A stretch of 64,000 nucleotides of DNA, taken from positions 2,499,971 through 2,563,970 of the forward strand of contig RPFO01000034.1 in assembly GCA_009746045.1 (NCBI GenBank), read 5' to 3'. The translations under genes and the position numbers were made by a program. The DNA comes from Mesostigma viride (lineage: Eukaryota > Streptophyta > Mesostigmatophyceae > Mesostigmatales > Mesostigmataceae). The notes under the pieces are model-generated. The model ran no database searches. It was not told the origin of the DNA and worked only from the letters and a program-made list of their open reading frames with translations. Shown in pieces: positions 49,746 to 61,510 of the stretch. Within the stretch, counting starts at the first letter, position 1. Every line of letters begins with the position of its first letter.

Positions 49746-50514
49746 ATGAATGCATGTCAGAGGACACCTGCTCAGCCAGCCGCTGTCGCTCCGTCCGTGG
49801 CTCCCTCCGTCGCGCATGCTCAGCCGGCCGCCGGCTGTCGCTCCGTCCGTGGCTCCCTCCGTCGCGCCTGCTCAGCTGGCCGAGCCTCAGCGTCATCCAG
49901 ATTTGGGCAAGGCGTCGACGGGCAAGTGGGTGTTTGACACTACCGAGGATACGTATGATTCGGGCATGGGTGATTGGACCTGTGCCCGACCGGCCACGAC
50001 GTCTTCCCCTGTCGCCGCTCCTGCGGCCACCTCTTCTTCCGTCGCGCCCGCCCCCGCCGTCATGCATCCACCGACCGCGCGTTGCTCCTGTTGCGGCGTC
50101 CTCAGCTTCGGTCACGCGTGTTAGCGAGAGTCGTGAGATCCGGCACGTGCATCTGTGGCCCGGCTACGTGGAGCGTTTCCTGGACTTGTTTTTCACCTCC
50201 GTTGCTCGTGGTGAGGTGGTCTTCTATCGGCTCCTCCTGCGCGCCCTATTTCAGTGCTGTCGGCAGAGCCCTTCGTGCGACAGTTTCAGTGTGGATTCCC
50301 TGACTGGGCCCGTGGACAGGTGGTCCTGACACAGCATCGATACTAATGGGCTTTTCTCGGCATGTATCATGATGGCGTCTGGGAGGATGTGTTCCTCTAT
50401 GTAGACAGGCATGCCAACGCTGCTGATGCAGTGATGCTGCTCATCACCGGGCGTAGTATGTACCTGGAGGTGCTTTTTGCCACCCGAGGTATTTTTCAGG
50501 CTACTGGTGTGTAA
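49746..50514 (+). pseudogene. Copy C of the extra 3' ORF
   Basis: An Ala/Pro/Val-rich first half includes tandem duplication of a CTGTCGCTCCGTCCGTGGCT block. The conserved C-terminal part then reads EIRHVHLWPGYVERFLDLFF, then DWARGQVVLTQHRY, an in-frame TAA, WAFLGMYHDGVWEDVF and a final TAA at 50512-50514. The first half is much shorter than in copy A. Selection on the C-terminal part is suggested by conserved residues with changed third positions. Confidence 0.7.
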
Positions 50515-50889
50515 ACAGAGGGAGCCCTCTAGGCCCGACCTGAGGGTGTTGTCCCTCCGGTATATAGAGTCGCCCTCTGGGCTTGGCCAGTTGGTTGGCC
50601 GTTCTCTGTCCTCAGTGTGAACATTGTTTCCTACGCGTGTCCTGCCTAGTGCCGTCCCTCCCGGCAAGCCTCCGTGCAAGGCAGTTAGGGGAGCCTCACA
50701 CCCGGCGTGGTGCTGGTGATCCCTACACCGTTTGGGGTGGACCCGAGGTTAAAATGTTTTTGCTTTGGGCCTTGGATGGTCAGTCGATTGTGTTAGGCTT
50801 TTGTTGGGTGCGTTAGGTTATTCCTACCCCTAATTTGGTTTCCTCCCTATACGTAGGGAGAGGGCTCCCTACCTTTGTGGGGGGGGAGG
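50515..50889 (+). other. Copy C 3' untranslated region with polypurine tract
   Basis: Matches 41772-42145, including CCTGAGGGTGTTGTCCCTCC and the terminal GTGGGGGGGGAGG tract. Confidence 0.7.
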
Positions 50890-51475
50890 TGTTACGTCGC
50901 GTAACTTTTGTTGTTGTTACGGACGCCAAATTGGGTCCTCGGTTAAGCCTCAGCCATTCCGAAACAATCCGTTGACTTTCCTAGGCTTACGTGTAGTTAG
51001 GACCTTTTGGCCGGTTGGTACCGGGCCTTGTGACGTGGCAATAGTACAGTATGGTGGTTCGGTGCAGTCGCGCCGCGCTGCGTACTTTAGTAGTGGTCCT
51101 TTTATCCTCCGTGTGAACCCAGTGGACATGCGTTGGTCCTGTTACTAGGCGAGGGTCGATGTCGGCCCATACACGCATGTCGGCGATCATTTATGCAGCA
51201 GTTGTCCTTCGTGAATTGACCCGGCGCCGGCGTGTGTTATGGATTCGTAACACATATTAGCTAGGGTCATGGTGTAGTAGTGTTTCCTTCGTAGTACCCT
51301 GCATGGTTTTATTCGGTGTATGGCGTATTATATTAGAATGTATAAGAGTGCATTGAGAACAGAGTCGTCACGTCCCAGGTCTTTCAACAATATAGCTCCT
51401 CATCACTAGGTAACCTCACTAGTTTAGGTGAAGTCAGGCTAGGTGTTTGGGATAGAGGAGAGCCAGGGCGTAACA
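50890..51475 (+). repeat. 3' LTR of gypsy copy C
   Basis: Starts TGTTACGTCGCGTAAC, ends CAGGGCGTAACA. It is clearly more diverged from the LTRs of A and B than those are from each other, but keeps the GTACTTTAGTAGTGGTCC and AATTGACC...GTGTTA blocks in order. Confidence 0.82.
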
Positions 51476-52830
51476 GCCAGGAACGTCGTGGCGGTGGGGC
51501 CGGCCGAGGCCGGCCGGGTGCCCGAGGCGCTTGTACCAGATTCAGGCCCCCTTGCCGTCGTGCTTCTGCTGGCAGCTTCGCAGGTCCTTGACCATCTGCT
51601 GAGCGTCTGCCTTCTCAGCCTGCTCGTAGGCGACCCACAGAGCCTCCTGCAGCCCCGGTTTGGCGGTCGGGTCCCTGTTGCGGCGGAGCATCTGCCTAGC
51701 GGCGACCACTGTCGGTGCGTGGCGGTGGACAGCAAGCTGTCGTCGCGGAGGCAAGGAGGGGAGGGTGCGGGCAGCCAGACGGTACTTGGCAGCGACACCG
51801 CGGAGGATCACTGCCAATATCACCCGGCGGCGGAATGGCGTGTATAACTGCTGGCGACTGCCCCTGGCGTCGAAGACTGCCAGGAAGTCGTCCCGGTGCG
51901 ACATAGCGGCCTGCTCTTCTGCTGACAATTTGTCGGCATCCTTCAGTGCAATCCGGAGCACCTTGAGATCTGGCTGAGGCGCCATGCAGTTGTCGCGACG
52001 GTTTCACGCCAGGGAACCGCAATCTGATCGATGCGGGCGAGCACGAGACGGTGATCAGATTCCACCGTGCTGACAGAATCTTGCAGCATGCGAGCATCGA
52101 CCACTGAGGGGCGCTGAGCCCAGCGTACGCAGATATAGTCAAGGCACACCACCCGATCCGACGGCCCCAAAAAGGTGGCAATTAGCTGCTCTGCGGGGCG
52201 TGCGAAAGAAGCATTGCAGGCAACCAGCGCAGATTCTGCCATGCAGCAGATTCGCAAATAGAGCCGTGTTACCGTTGGCTGTCGTGTTGGTTGGGGAGTA
52301 CTGAGCGCCCCCAGTGCCAACTGGCAGCGTCGGTGGCGTTGGCGTCGAGCAGCATAACCAGGAAGTGCTGAGCTGGGATGTTGGCCTCCTCCTCCTTGAG
52401 GGCGCTGAAGAAGGCCTCATGTTCCGCCTGAGCTCGACCCGCATGTGGTGCATATCCCACGATAACGGTTAGCGTGCATGTGGTGGGAATGGCCCTCAGC
52501 TAGTGGCCGAAAAAGTGGCCACTAGCACACGCGGGGATCGCAGCACGATGGACTGGAGGTGTGCTGATGCTGCCGGTGATCGAGCACAAGAGGCCCACAC
52601 CACCTTGACCCGGCACCGGTCGCCTCCACCATAATGGAACCGCCATGCAGCCCGCACGAAGGTCATCGACCAGAAGACCGTTGACCCCTTGCTGAGGGTC
52701 GACGTTGCGCCGGTGCTCCTGGACCCCGAGGACAGCGATCTGGCCTGGCATGCAGGCGGATTGACCGGATGCACGAGTTCCAACGATTAATTGTAGTGTC
52801 GCGTTCCCGTGCCAATACATCCGGCCACGC
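51476..52830 (-). pseudogene. LINE ORF2 fragment: AP endonuclease and linker, frameshifted
   Basis: On the minus strand the endonuclease is read in pieces: VLGVQEHRR (metal-binding Glu), GQGGVGLLCS, GYAPHAGRAQAEHEAFFSAL, LLDANA (in place of the usual GDFNA), NGNTALFANLL, LDYICV, and ESDHRLVLARI (catalytic Asp-His). Frames change near 52600, 52400 and 52150. A linker of about 150 residues follows, up to about 51476, where the copy meets the LTR of gypsy C. The RT is absent. The first motifs match the LINE at 61142-61510, so both belong to one family. Confidence 0.75.
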
Positions 52831-54793
52831 CTCTCACTAGCCTGCCCATGCCGGCACGTGGCCCAGCACTGCCATTACTGTACATGGCCACGAGGCGGCC
52901 TGTATGCCTGCAGTCAGTACTCTGAAGAGTCCTGAGATATACCAACCAAATTACTGATGGTGAGATGTGCCGGACGGCAATGAATCGGTGGTCGGGCACT
53001 GCATGCAGAACAAACAACAGACAGTGCTTATCATATGCCAATTGTGCACTCTGTTGTGCCCGCAACAATATTCATCATCATAGGCAGCAACCATATCAAA
53101 GACAAATCAGCCCCCTTCCATGTATAGTACTTAATTAGCTCAGCCTGCTTCAATATATCTGAATATAACAAGGCAGTGAATCCTGGGTTTCCCAAGGCAG
53201 CAACAGCATATGCGCACTTTACATACCTGGGCTCCCCCCTGGTTTCTTCGTGCCTCTCAGCCCCAGATCAGAACACGCCGCCCATCATTGATAAACATGG
53301 TGCATTATCATCTGGCCAAGGAAAGAGGTTGAAATACTTACCAACACTGAGTCTGCTATAAAGTGGAGCCCCAGCAGCGTGTTGTATGGCCTGTTAAAGC
53401 TGGATAAGCTCCAAGGTTGCACATCAACACACCAATGCTGACTGTTGAATACAGGACATGTACCTTCTGTTTGTGTTCAGGCTCAGCTTCCTACGCCATG
53501 AATTACACTTGGAAGAATGATCAGGCGCACATCACGCTGTTTGGGGAGGCTGGCCACGGCTTACGTCTCCCTCTCAAGCAGCGATGCTTACCGAGGCGTT
53601 CGGCGTAACATGAACGAGGCGCTTTCACGAGCCTCGGGGAAAGAGACACTGAGGCAGAAAATCTGGATGGCAAACGGGGCTGGCTTCACCCTACCTTGAA
53701 TCGGGATGCCGGAAAAGCAGGTTCCACTGTACAGCGTCGACTCGACCAGCGCAATGCGTATTCATGCTTCATTCCGCAACGATCGCAGGCGATATTCAGT
53801 GATGAGCGCAGGTCTACACTACAGAGCCAGCAAAAAAATCAGGCTGGGCTTCGCTCTAGAAGTTGTTGAAGCGCCCTGCGCAAATGGGATGACAAAAATG
53901 AAAGAAACAAGGGAGTGGCATGTTATTACGTGCGTTGCCATGTGATCAGCCCCGCACGCACCCTCCTGGCAGTTCCAACTGCTGCGGCAACGAGGCATTT
54001 ACAATGGCAGTCGTTTTAACAAAAAGTTTTTCGGTCAACAATTTTTGAATTAGTCACAGAATCGTGCGAGCGGCTTACCTCGAGCTAATTCATCGCCAAT
54101 GATGTTCGATAAGTTTCCGGTGGGACTTTTCAGGGGTCCGCTGAAAAATGCAGCGGACCTGACCCGAGCCCGCGAAATTGCCCGCCTTTTTCCTGTTTCC
54201 CCGAATAAATGGGCCGATTTCTTGAGGATAAAAAAATATCTACGTGAAGTAGATGAGTTATGACCGCTTAAAGTGCATTCGCTTTCCTTAATGTGTTCTC
54301 AAAACCGTCACTAGGATTTTCACGGCCGCCATGGGTGCTGCGTGACTTTTGGCCTCGTCGGCACCATCCCGCACACCAGATTTTCGGGATCTCGCGCCAA
54401 TTTAGTGACGGAATAAGATGGTCATTTTTGGCGGGGCTCGGACCGTTGTGGCAACAACGGCGACGCGAGCTATGGCCGACCTACCTCCAGCTCCGGCAAA
54501 GCGCAGGGGGGAAACCGGTATACTGGCGGGGGGACGTCATTCACGTCGACCACAAGCCCTGGCAGGCACCCCCTGCCACCCCAGTCTAGGGAATGTAGCA
54601 GTAATGTAGATTAGTAAGGCTTAGCCTACCACGTGGCCCCAGCGCATGTGCGCCCATAATGGCCATGGATGATGCGTTCAGAATTTAGCCACGCCCTGCC
54701 TACAATGGGACCCCCACGGATGATGCGTTAAGAATTAGCTCAGCCCTGCCTATACAGAGAGTCACTCTATGATGAGAAGCCATGCCCTAGCTC
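52831..54793. other. Anonymous sequence, no gene seen
   Basis: Several short frames without recognisable domains. The part 54130-54480 has mixed G/C-rich unique sequence. Around 54640-54770 the phrase GGATGATGCGTT(C/A)AGAATTAGC occurs twice. No repeat family or splice-supported gene was recognised. Confidence 0.4.
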
Positions 54794-55640
54794 TTGTATA
54801 GCCATGATGATCTTCCCCCCGCTTCAAACTGTTGGGGAGTTGGCTCCCTGACACCGCCGATGATGTGGACATCCGCATCGGCCTGGCCTGGGCTAGGCTT
54901 CGTTCGCTCAACACCTACTGGCGCTCCAAGGGCCTGGGCGAGCACCCGGCGCAAGCGCATGCTCTTCAAGGTCCTCGTCCTTACGGTGCTCACGTATATG
55001 GCGACGAGGCGTGGACACTCACACCCACACTGGCAGCTAAGCTAGACGGCACAGTTTACAGGATGCTCCGACAGGTCCTGAACGTAGGGTTTTCCAAGCG
55101 CCCGTCATTAGAGTCTTTGTATCAGGGCATGCCTCGTATTTCGGACGAGATTAGACAGCGTAGGATAGCATTTGTAGGACAGCTTGCTCGCACCAGCCAG
55201 GTCGACACCGCCCTTGGTCTGGCAGGCCCCCAGCGGCTTGGCCAGCCAGGGCGGCATATTCTGACCTGGCCTGGCCCCAAGGGCATTCCCAAAAGGGTAG
55301 GGAAACATGTCACGAACTACATCCAGATGTTGCTGGACGACCTAGTGGTCCCAGCCCAGTTTGAATACCGCATCCACTCTCTCTCCCTTCTTTGGAAAGC
55401 CATGCAGAACAAAACGCGGTGGCAGAAGATTGTCAAGGCTCACACGCCCGACCCTGTGGGCAAGCCGCCTCCCCCCAAGAGGAGGAGGCGTTTTGATGAG
55501 TAGGGTAGTTAGGATTTTTCTAGACTAGGTAGATTAGCGTTAGGTTAGTTAGATTACGCGGCTCTCTCCACTCCACCATCCATCAAGGAATATGTGCTAC
55601 ATGATCTCCCAACGGAGGCATGTTATATAATTTATTTTTT
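54794..55640 (+). mobile_element. LINE 3' fragment 3
   Basis: The RT C-terminal coding region is followed by a 3' untranslated region with ATGTGCTACATGATCTCCCA and CTCCCAACGGAG, then a T/A-rich tail. 5'-truncated near 54800. Confidence 0.8.
54832..55503 (+). pseudogene. LINE reverse transcriptase C-terminus
   Basis: The frame runs to TAG 55501-55503. Homology with the fragment at 10959-11968 is clear: LTPTLAAKLDGTVYRMLRQV, LYQGMPRISDEIRQRR, FVGQLARTSQVDTALG, GRHILTWPGP, LWKAMQNKTRW and a basic PPPPKRRRRFDE end. Upstream of about 54975 the frame is shifted (VLTVLTYMATR in another frame). No catalytic YADD block is present, so it is a dead 3' fragment. Confidence 0.8.
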
Positions 55641-58629
55641 TTTTAAATCTCCCCCCCCCATGACAGGCTCCCCCTTAGCTGGGCATAGCTTGATAGATCA
55701 TGGGGATGCAGGTGCCCTGGTGCATGCACCTAGAGCAAGTGTCGTTTACATTCCCACCCTTGCAGGAAGTAGCTCACAACGGTACGAGCCGCGCCAAAGT
55801 CCGACCTCGTAAGCGGTACCCGAAAAGTGGCGCGAAATGCAAATTTTGGTGTGCGCGTGCACGACGGTGACCGAATTCCGGGCGACAGGCATGGCGGTCT
55901 GGCAGGCGATGTTGAGCGCGTAAAAAGGCATTATCAAGGCTGAAATTTTACGCTCATCCTCCTAAGGAGTTTTTTGGTCCACCAGTATTTTTTTTTCGGC
56001 AGAAAATTTGCGGAATCGAACAGCATATTGCGTCATTCACAGGTGGGTGCCTGTTTGGTCGCAGATTTTCTCGCGACCCCACCTGACTGCAGCAAAAAAA
56101 TTTCCCGATGAAGTGCGCCCTAAGATCGAGTTTATGATCATAAACGATGCATTTTTTAATTCTAAAGACTTTGACCGAACGACTTTTTTCAATACCGCTG
56201 CAATTTTTTTTTCCCGAGCTACCGCATATTTCCGACCAATTTCAAGGCTGCGTCAGGCTTGGCAAACCGATAATCCATATACATTCGTGTTTGCCCCAAA
56301 CGTCATGTTTAATGCAGGCTTTCTTGGCACTAACGACGCCCACGGCGTCGGGGTTGTTATTAACCTCCCGACATGCACAACCTGCATGCCAGCAGGTGCA
56401 TGCCGCAACGAATTTCTGCTGCGGGGTGTGCGAAACAGACCTCAAATGCAAGAGAGTCATGGTTATCGACTAGCGGTACGTTCTCATATTCATATCTAGG
56501 TGCCAATTTACTCCTTGTCGAAGCCCTGGCCTTTCGCGGATGAATGCTGTACCAGTTCCCCGTCTTCCGAGTCCATTTGTGTCATCGTACTCCTATTTTA
56601 CGGGAAGTGCGCCATTCAGCGAGCGACGGTTTGATGGCGAGCTGTTTCCTCACACGAGCTATGTGCAGCCTAGTTTAGAGACTAGGGATATCAAGAAGCA
56701 ATTCTTCACACGGATTTTAGGGAGAGGCCGTGCTGGGTTGCGTGCAAGCTATTGCCGGCTGGCTGGCCATTGCCGCCGATGACAACATTGATGTCGACGC
56801 AGTCAAGGCTATGGATAACAAAGCTGCTGCTTTGTTATATATGGTTGTGCGTGGTACAAACTATGGGCAGTTTTCTTGCATGGCATGGCTGACCCTTAAG
56901 TGGCAAAGAAATGAAAGAATGTTGATGGCAACCCCAGAGTTATGGGTGGCCTCCTTTAACGGTTGATGGCAGCGCGTGCTTTGATGAGTCCATCCAACCC
57001 ATTGCATACGTGCACGCCATTCCTCTTGCGCATCAACAAAGCATCTACCCCAGGTGACGCATGTGTAGGACATGCCTGTACATGAAAACTATTCATCATG
57101 GTTTGTGGAGCGGGTGTGATGCCATGAGAGCAGGGAGAGAGTCAATTGCTGGGCTAGGTCTGCTACCTGTGCTGCGGCCACATGGCGGCCTAGTGCACAT
57201 GATGCCCTTCCATGCCAGCACCCAAGCTGCCTTCATCACCCACGGTGACACCATGACTGATGAGCCGAGACGAGGGCGTCATCATGGACGCCAACGTTCA
57301 TGCAGTTCAGGCTGTGCGTGCTGGCGAATGGCACGGGTACATGAGCCAATTACTACGCACGCTGCCGCCAGCGCCAATGAAGAAACCCAAAACCTGCCCT
57401 GCAGATAGGTATGTGCAACTTGGTTTCTCATTTCTTGTGGCCTACCAGCAACTCCTGATTTTCCTATGATGCATGTTGGCAGAATTTTGGCGACGTTATG
57501 GCCCAGTGCGCATGGCCATACATCCACAATGCCAGGGGTGCAAGGGTTTGATTGCCAAGAGAACCACACACACATGCACATGCTCAACGCTTCTTACTCC
57601 AAGGCCACTGCCACTTACCCAGAAAGACAAGCACACATACGAACCATTGCTGAGATGCAAGCCAGACAATGAGAGATGGGATGAGGCACGACCTAGTTTG
57701 ACAGTTTAGCTGAGGAAGTGCAGTAGTTGGGAGACAGTCAAGTATGGCTGGGAGAGCCATGGCACAAGGTACAAGGATGACTGACAGTTGGCAAGCGCAA
57801 GTGCAAGGGCAAGGGCAAGAGCAAGACCACAATGAGAAAGGGCTATGGAGAGTTGGCCTCATGCAGCATGCGTTAATGTGGACTGTGGTACGCCTGTGGC
57901 CAGGCAGCTGACTGATATTGTGCAGTGGTCACTTCATGCTAGGTATGATAGTGGCCAAGTTTATTTAGTTGCTTAGGGCAAACCTTGAGGCAGCAACAGG
58001 GGGCGGGGCTTGATTTGTCAGTGGCTACTTAATGCCACCATGCTGGCTGAGAAGTTGGACGTCCAACATGGAAGCTGCGTGGCCAGCAAGGCAGGCCCAG
58101 GCTGAGAGTCTAGGCAGGAGCATGAGGTATGCAAGTTGAGGAATGGGGGATGAGGTGTGACAAGGGCAGGCAGGCCTTGTCCAGGGATATACCACTACTT
58201 ACACTTAACGACGCCACAACAAAGGTGCGCAAACGTATGGTCGCCATGCCGCCTGCCGAGTGAATTTCAACCCTCACGGCTGGTACGTGATGATTGCTGC
58301 ATATCCAGGTTGGGTTTAGGTCTACTTTGCATGCTGTGGGTGTAGAATAGACCTTCTAGCCCCTGTGACAGCTGCGAGTGGTATTTTCAGCAAGCCCCTC
58401 AATAGGAATCGCCTCAGCGTGGCCACTTGGGCATATAGCCAGCCGGGTCCAGCCAATGTTTAGATGAACAAAATTTTATTTGTACGTCACAAAAGTCGTA
58501 TTACATAATGGATGAAAGGATTTAATAGTTAGCAAGCCATATAAATGGGAGTTTGCCATATTTCACTAAGGAGGTTTGCTCAATCAGTGAGCGTCTTACT
58601 TAGAAGCGAAACTGACATGTATTGCATGT
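55641..58629. other. Mostly anonymous; possible exons at 56730-57709
   Basis: Between 56730 and 56966 a frame reads VDAVKAMDNKAAALLYMVVR. At about 57255-57410 another reads DEGVIMDANVHAVQAVRAGE and ends at a GTATGTGC donor. A TTGGCAG acceptor at 57480 leads into FWRRYGPVRMAIHPQCQGCKG, with Cys pairs (CQGC, CTC). This could be a decayed spliced gene of a DNA transposon or host; I recognise no family. The stretches 55641-56540 and 57710-58629 hold nothing I can name. Confidence 0.3.
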
Positions 58630-59350
58630 ATTACTCAACCAAATGACACCTGATTGACATGGATTTTTGTGCATGGCCTCAACTAGCGATTTTAAGCCTG
58701 CCTGCAAAGTTCCAGCCTCAACTGAGCACACCTTCTATGAAAACTGCAATGAGTTGTGGTGAAAATGGCGAAAATCGCGCACTTTTGGTAACATTTGCTT
58801 ACAATCTGCCATCAAATGACACCTGGTTGACCTGGATTTTTGTGCATTGGCTAAACTAGCAATTTCAAGTCTGCCTGCAAATTTCCAGCCTCAATTGAGC
58901 ACACCTTCTATGAAAACTGCAATGAACTGTGGCGAAAAAGGCGAAAATCGCGCACTTTTGGTAACATTTGCTGACAAACTGCCATCAAATGACACCTGGT
59001 TGACCTGGATTTTTGTGCATTGGCTAAACTAGCAATTTCAAGTCTGCCTGCAAAATTCCAGCCTCAATTGTTCACACCTTGTATGGAAACTGCAATGAAT
59101 TGTGGTGAAAAAGGTGAAAAACGTGCGTTTTTGCTAGCATTTGTCAGCAAAATGTCACCAAACGAAGTGTTAAGGACCTGAATTTTTTCACAATGTCTAA
59201 AATAATGATGTTAAGCATGCATGCAGAGATCCAGCCTCAACTGGGCACATCTTGTATGGAAACTGCAACATTATGTGATGAAAAACGTGAAAAACGCGCG
59301 TTTTTGCTAGCATTTGGTGGCAGTTTGTCACTAAATGGGGTCAGATGACC
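58630..59350 (+). repeat. Satellite-like tandem array, about 173-bp unit
   Basis: The marker ATGACACCTGGTTGACCTGG recurs at about 58642, 58815 and 58988, giving a 173-bp period. Further diverged units run to about 59350. Each unit contains CTGCCTGCAAA, CCAGCCTCAA and AAAACTGCAATGA. The diverged units hold TTTTTGCTAGCATTTGTCAGC, sharing GACAAATGCTAGCA in reverse orientation with the 184-bp array at 18128. Confidence 0.88.
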
Positions 59351-59639
59351 TTGGGACCTGGTGCACAGTTGGTAGTCATAAGCATCAGTCTCCTTGCAAG
59401 CAGCCAGGCCAGGAGCTCTTTATTTGCATATTATACGGGATTTGTTTATTATAAAACCTGAAATTTAGCTAAAAATAGATGTGCCAAAAATAGACCAACC
59501 GAGGTCAGAAAAATCTGGAAAGTTCAATTCCTTCTATTGGCGTCCCAAACATGCTGCCTGCACATATCTAGCATGTTTGGACTTAATCTGTTCCATGTAG
59601 GGCTTATAAGGTAGGTTTTTGGCACTTTCATACCGTTGT

Positions 59640-59815
59640 GCTTAGAATGTATGATAGGCCATATGCCCCTTCTCTGGGCTATGTGCTACATATACTCCCA
59701 ACGGAGTTATTAATTAATTAATTAATTAATTAGGAACATAACTCCGTTGGGAGTATATGTAGCACATAGCCCTTGAGAAGGGGCATATGACCTATCATAC
59801 ATTCTAATCCTCAAA
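59640..59815. repeat. Inverted pair of LINE 3' tails around TTAATTAA repeats
   Basis: Left arm (TTAGAATGTATGATAGG ... CTCCCAACGGAGTTAT) and right arm are inverted copies of about 85 bp, separated by TTAATTAATTAATTAATTAG. The inner part resembles LINE 3' ends elsewhere in the window (GTGCTACAT, CTCCCAACGGAG). An ATTCTAATCCTCAAACT word is then repeated twice at 59797-59837. Confidence 0.85.
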
Positions 59816-59836
59816 CTACATTCTAATCCTCAAACT

Positions 59837-60766
59837 CCGACACGAAGCCGAAGACAACATCCGCAACCCCGAGACCGGCGCAGTTGAGGATGACCCCTCC
59901 GCGGAGTGGCAGCACTGGGAAGACGATCAGCTACGCACCTCCTGCCTCTTTACATGCTGCCCTGAACTCTGCAAACCGCTGGCGACCATCGCGGCCGCAT
60001 CCGACACCTCGGCCGATGCCGACACCCCTGCCGGCGCAGCCGACTCCACTGCGCTGCAGGCGCTCACCTCTGAGCTCAAGTCTGTGCAAGGTGCGCTCAA
60101 GTCTTTGGCTGCTAACTCTGCTGTCACCCAAGCCACATTGCTGGAATTAAAGGCGGCCATGGCCACCTCCCCCCCCCAGCGGGTCACGTTCGCGGATGCG
60201 GCGGGGAAGAACCTGGATGCCATAGTCGCCCAGGCGGCTAAGTCGGCTGCCACCGCAGTCGCGTCACAGAATGTGGCTCAGCTCCGCCAACGCAATATCA
60301 TTCTCAAGGATTTTGAGAGGGGCAAGCATGACACCGCACGCGCACTTACCGAGGCCTTGCGGGGACCCGCGTTCTTGGGGTTGCTGCAGCTGCAGGATCA
60401 CGTGACCATTGAAAGGGCCATTCGCCTGCCAGGCCCAGCTGGCCTGGTTTTGGTCACCATGGCCCACGTGAACGACCAGAAACGGGTCATGGGCGCCCGT
60501 CGCCTGCTCAAGGGCAGCCCCATCAGCATGGACGAGGACTACACCCCTGCACAGCTGGCGGCAAGGAGCAAGGTCTGGAATCACGCGAAGGTCGTGGCCA
60601 TCCGGGATGGGTACGTACAGGGGGGAAGCGTGTGCAGATGCGTTTGAAGACGGATGGTCGCTGGGTTGCCTACTTTGAAGGTGTTGAGATTAACACCACG
60701 GGTGCAGAGTCTCGTAGTGAGAAGTCTCGTGGTGAGAAGCGTGCTGCCCCTGGTGGTGACCAGTAG
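59837..60766 (+). CDS. LINE ORF1-like protein (5' uncertain, one frameshift)
   Basis: The frame is open from about 59837 with no clear start codon. First part: acidic and Ala-rich, then a likely coiled coil (ALTSELKSVQGALKSLAANS). Second part: NVAQLRQRNIILKDF, LTEALRGPAFLGLLQL, LVLVTMAHVNDQKRVMGARR. This has the layout of L1-type ORF1 proteins (coiled coil plus nucleic-acid-binding C-terminus). A frame change in the G run at about 60620 leads to QMRLKTDGRWVAYFEGVEIN and ends at TAG 60764-60766. RNA chaperone activity is inferred from the family. Confidence 0.6.
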
Positions 60767-60840
60767 GTAGACAACCTTCCTCGTCGGCTCGCGGCTAACA
60801 GGCTTCGGAGACAACCTCTAAACAGTCCCGTTCCACTACC

Positions 60841-61510
60841 ATGCCTCGACCTAACCGTCGGGTGAAAGCCATGGTGGTGCCGGTATTTCGGGCCACAACC
60901 TCATCTGTCAAATGTCAGATTCGTAAAACCCAACGTTTGCTCGATTACCTACGCCTCGGCGTTGTGCAATCAGCCCCAACCCCGAATACCCCGAGCAAGC
61001 GGCAGGCTCGCATCCTACGCTTGCAGGACAAAATAAATGCGATGAAAAGCACTATTTCTACCGCTTCACTTCCCCCTCCGTTTCACCCCCACCTCCACCC
61101 CCGCCGCATCCACCCCCATCATCCATCGTCGTCCTCCCCTGGTGGGCCAGCAGGCATCCTTGGCCCTTGCCACTTTTAACACCCGCACACTGCTAGATGA
61201 CGACCATAGCTGCCGGGTAGAGGAGCTAGTCGCATTCTGCATTGAGCATCGTGTATCTATATTAGGCGTCCAGGAACACCGCCGCACGGTGCCACTTGGC
61301 ATGGTGAGCACTGCTCGCTTGGCGGGTGGCTGGAGGTTTTACTTTGCTGGCAGCGGTACGTCTGGCCAAGGTGGTGTTGGTCTTTTGTGTTCGCCGCTGG
61401 CAGTTGCTAGCCTCAGCACGCTTAAGTTTCTAACGCCACGCCTTATGGTAGCACACTTCACCTCCGTCGAGGGGCGGTCTAAACACCACCTCACGGTGGG
61501 AAGCGCATAA
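60841..61510 (+). CDS. LINE ORF2 N-terminus: AP endonuclease, truncated
   Basis: ATG 60841 starts a basic N-terminal segment (about 75 residues) that loses frame in a C-rich stretch near 61100. From about 61142 the endonuclease is read: LALATFNTRTLL (first metal-binding block), ILGVQEHRR with the catalytic-type Glu, WRFYFAGSGTSGQGGVGLL. It ends at TAA 61508-61510 before the later catalytic blocks. Same family as 51476-52830 (minus). Confidence 0.68.

Larger units (their letters stand above)
42720..51475 (+). mobile_element. Chromodomain gypsy element, copy C (decayed, multiply interrupted)
   Basis: The copy starts inside RNase H directly after the LTR of copy A and runs through integrase, a deleted chromodomain, the extra 3' ORF and its own 3' LTR. 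It is interrupted by a 4.8-kb DNA element (44018-48795) and a 549-bp palindromic element (48959-49507). Its 5' half is absent. Confidence 0.8.
59816..61510 (+). mobile_element. LINE 5' half: ORF1 and start of ORF2
   Basis: ORF1-like protein and the endonuclease start of ORF2 are in the usual order. The copy stops at about 61510 inside the endonuclease, so the 3' part is missing. That is atypical for simple 5' truncation and implies later deletion or insertion. Confidence 0.7.

Noticed and set aside
56730-57709. Transposase of the KDZ or similar group
   Set aside because: Cys pairs and two exon-like frames with splice sites are visible, but no catalytic motif could be identified, so no family was assigned.
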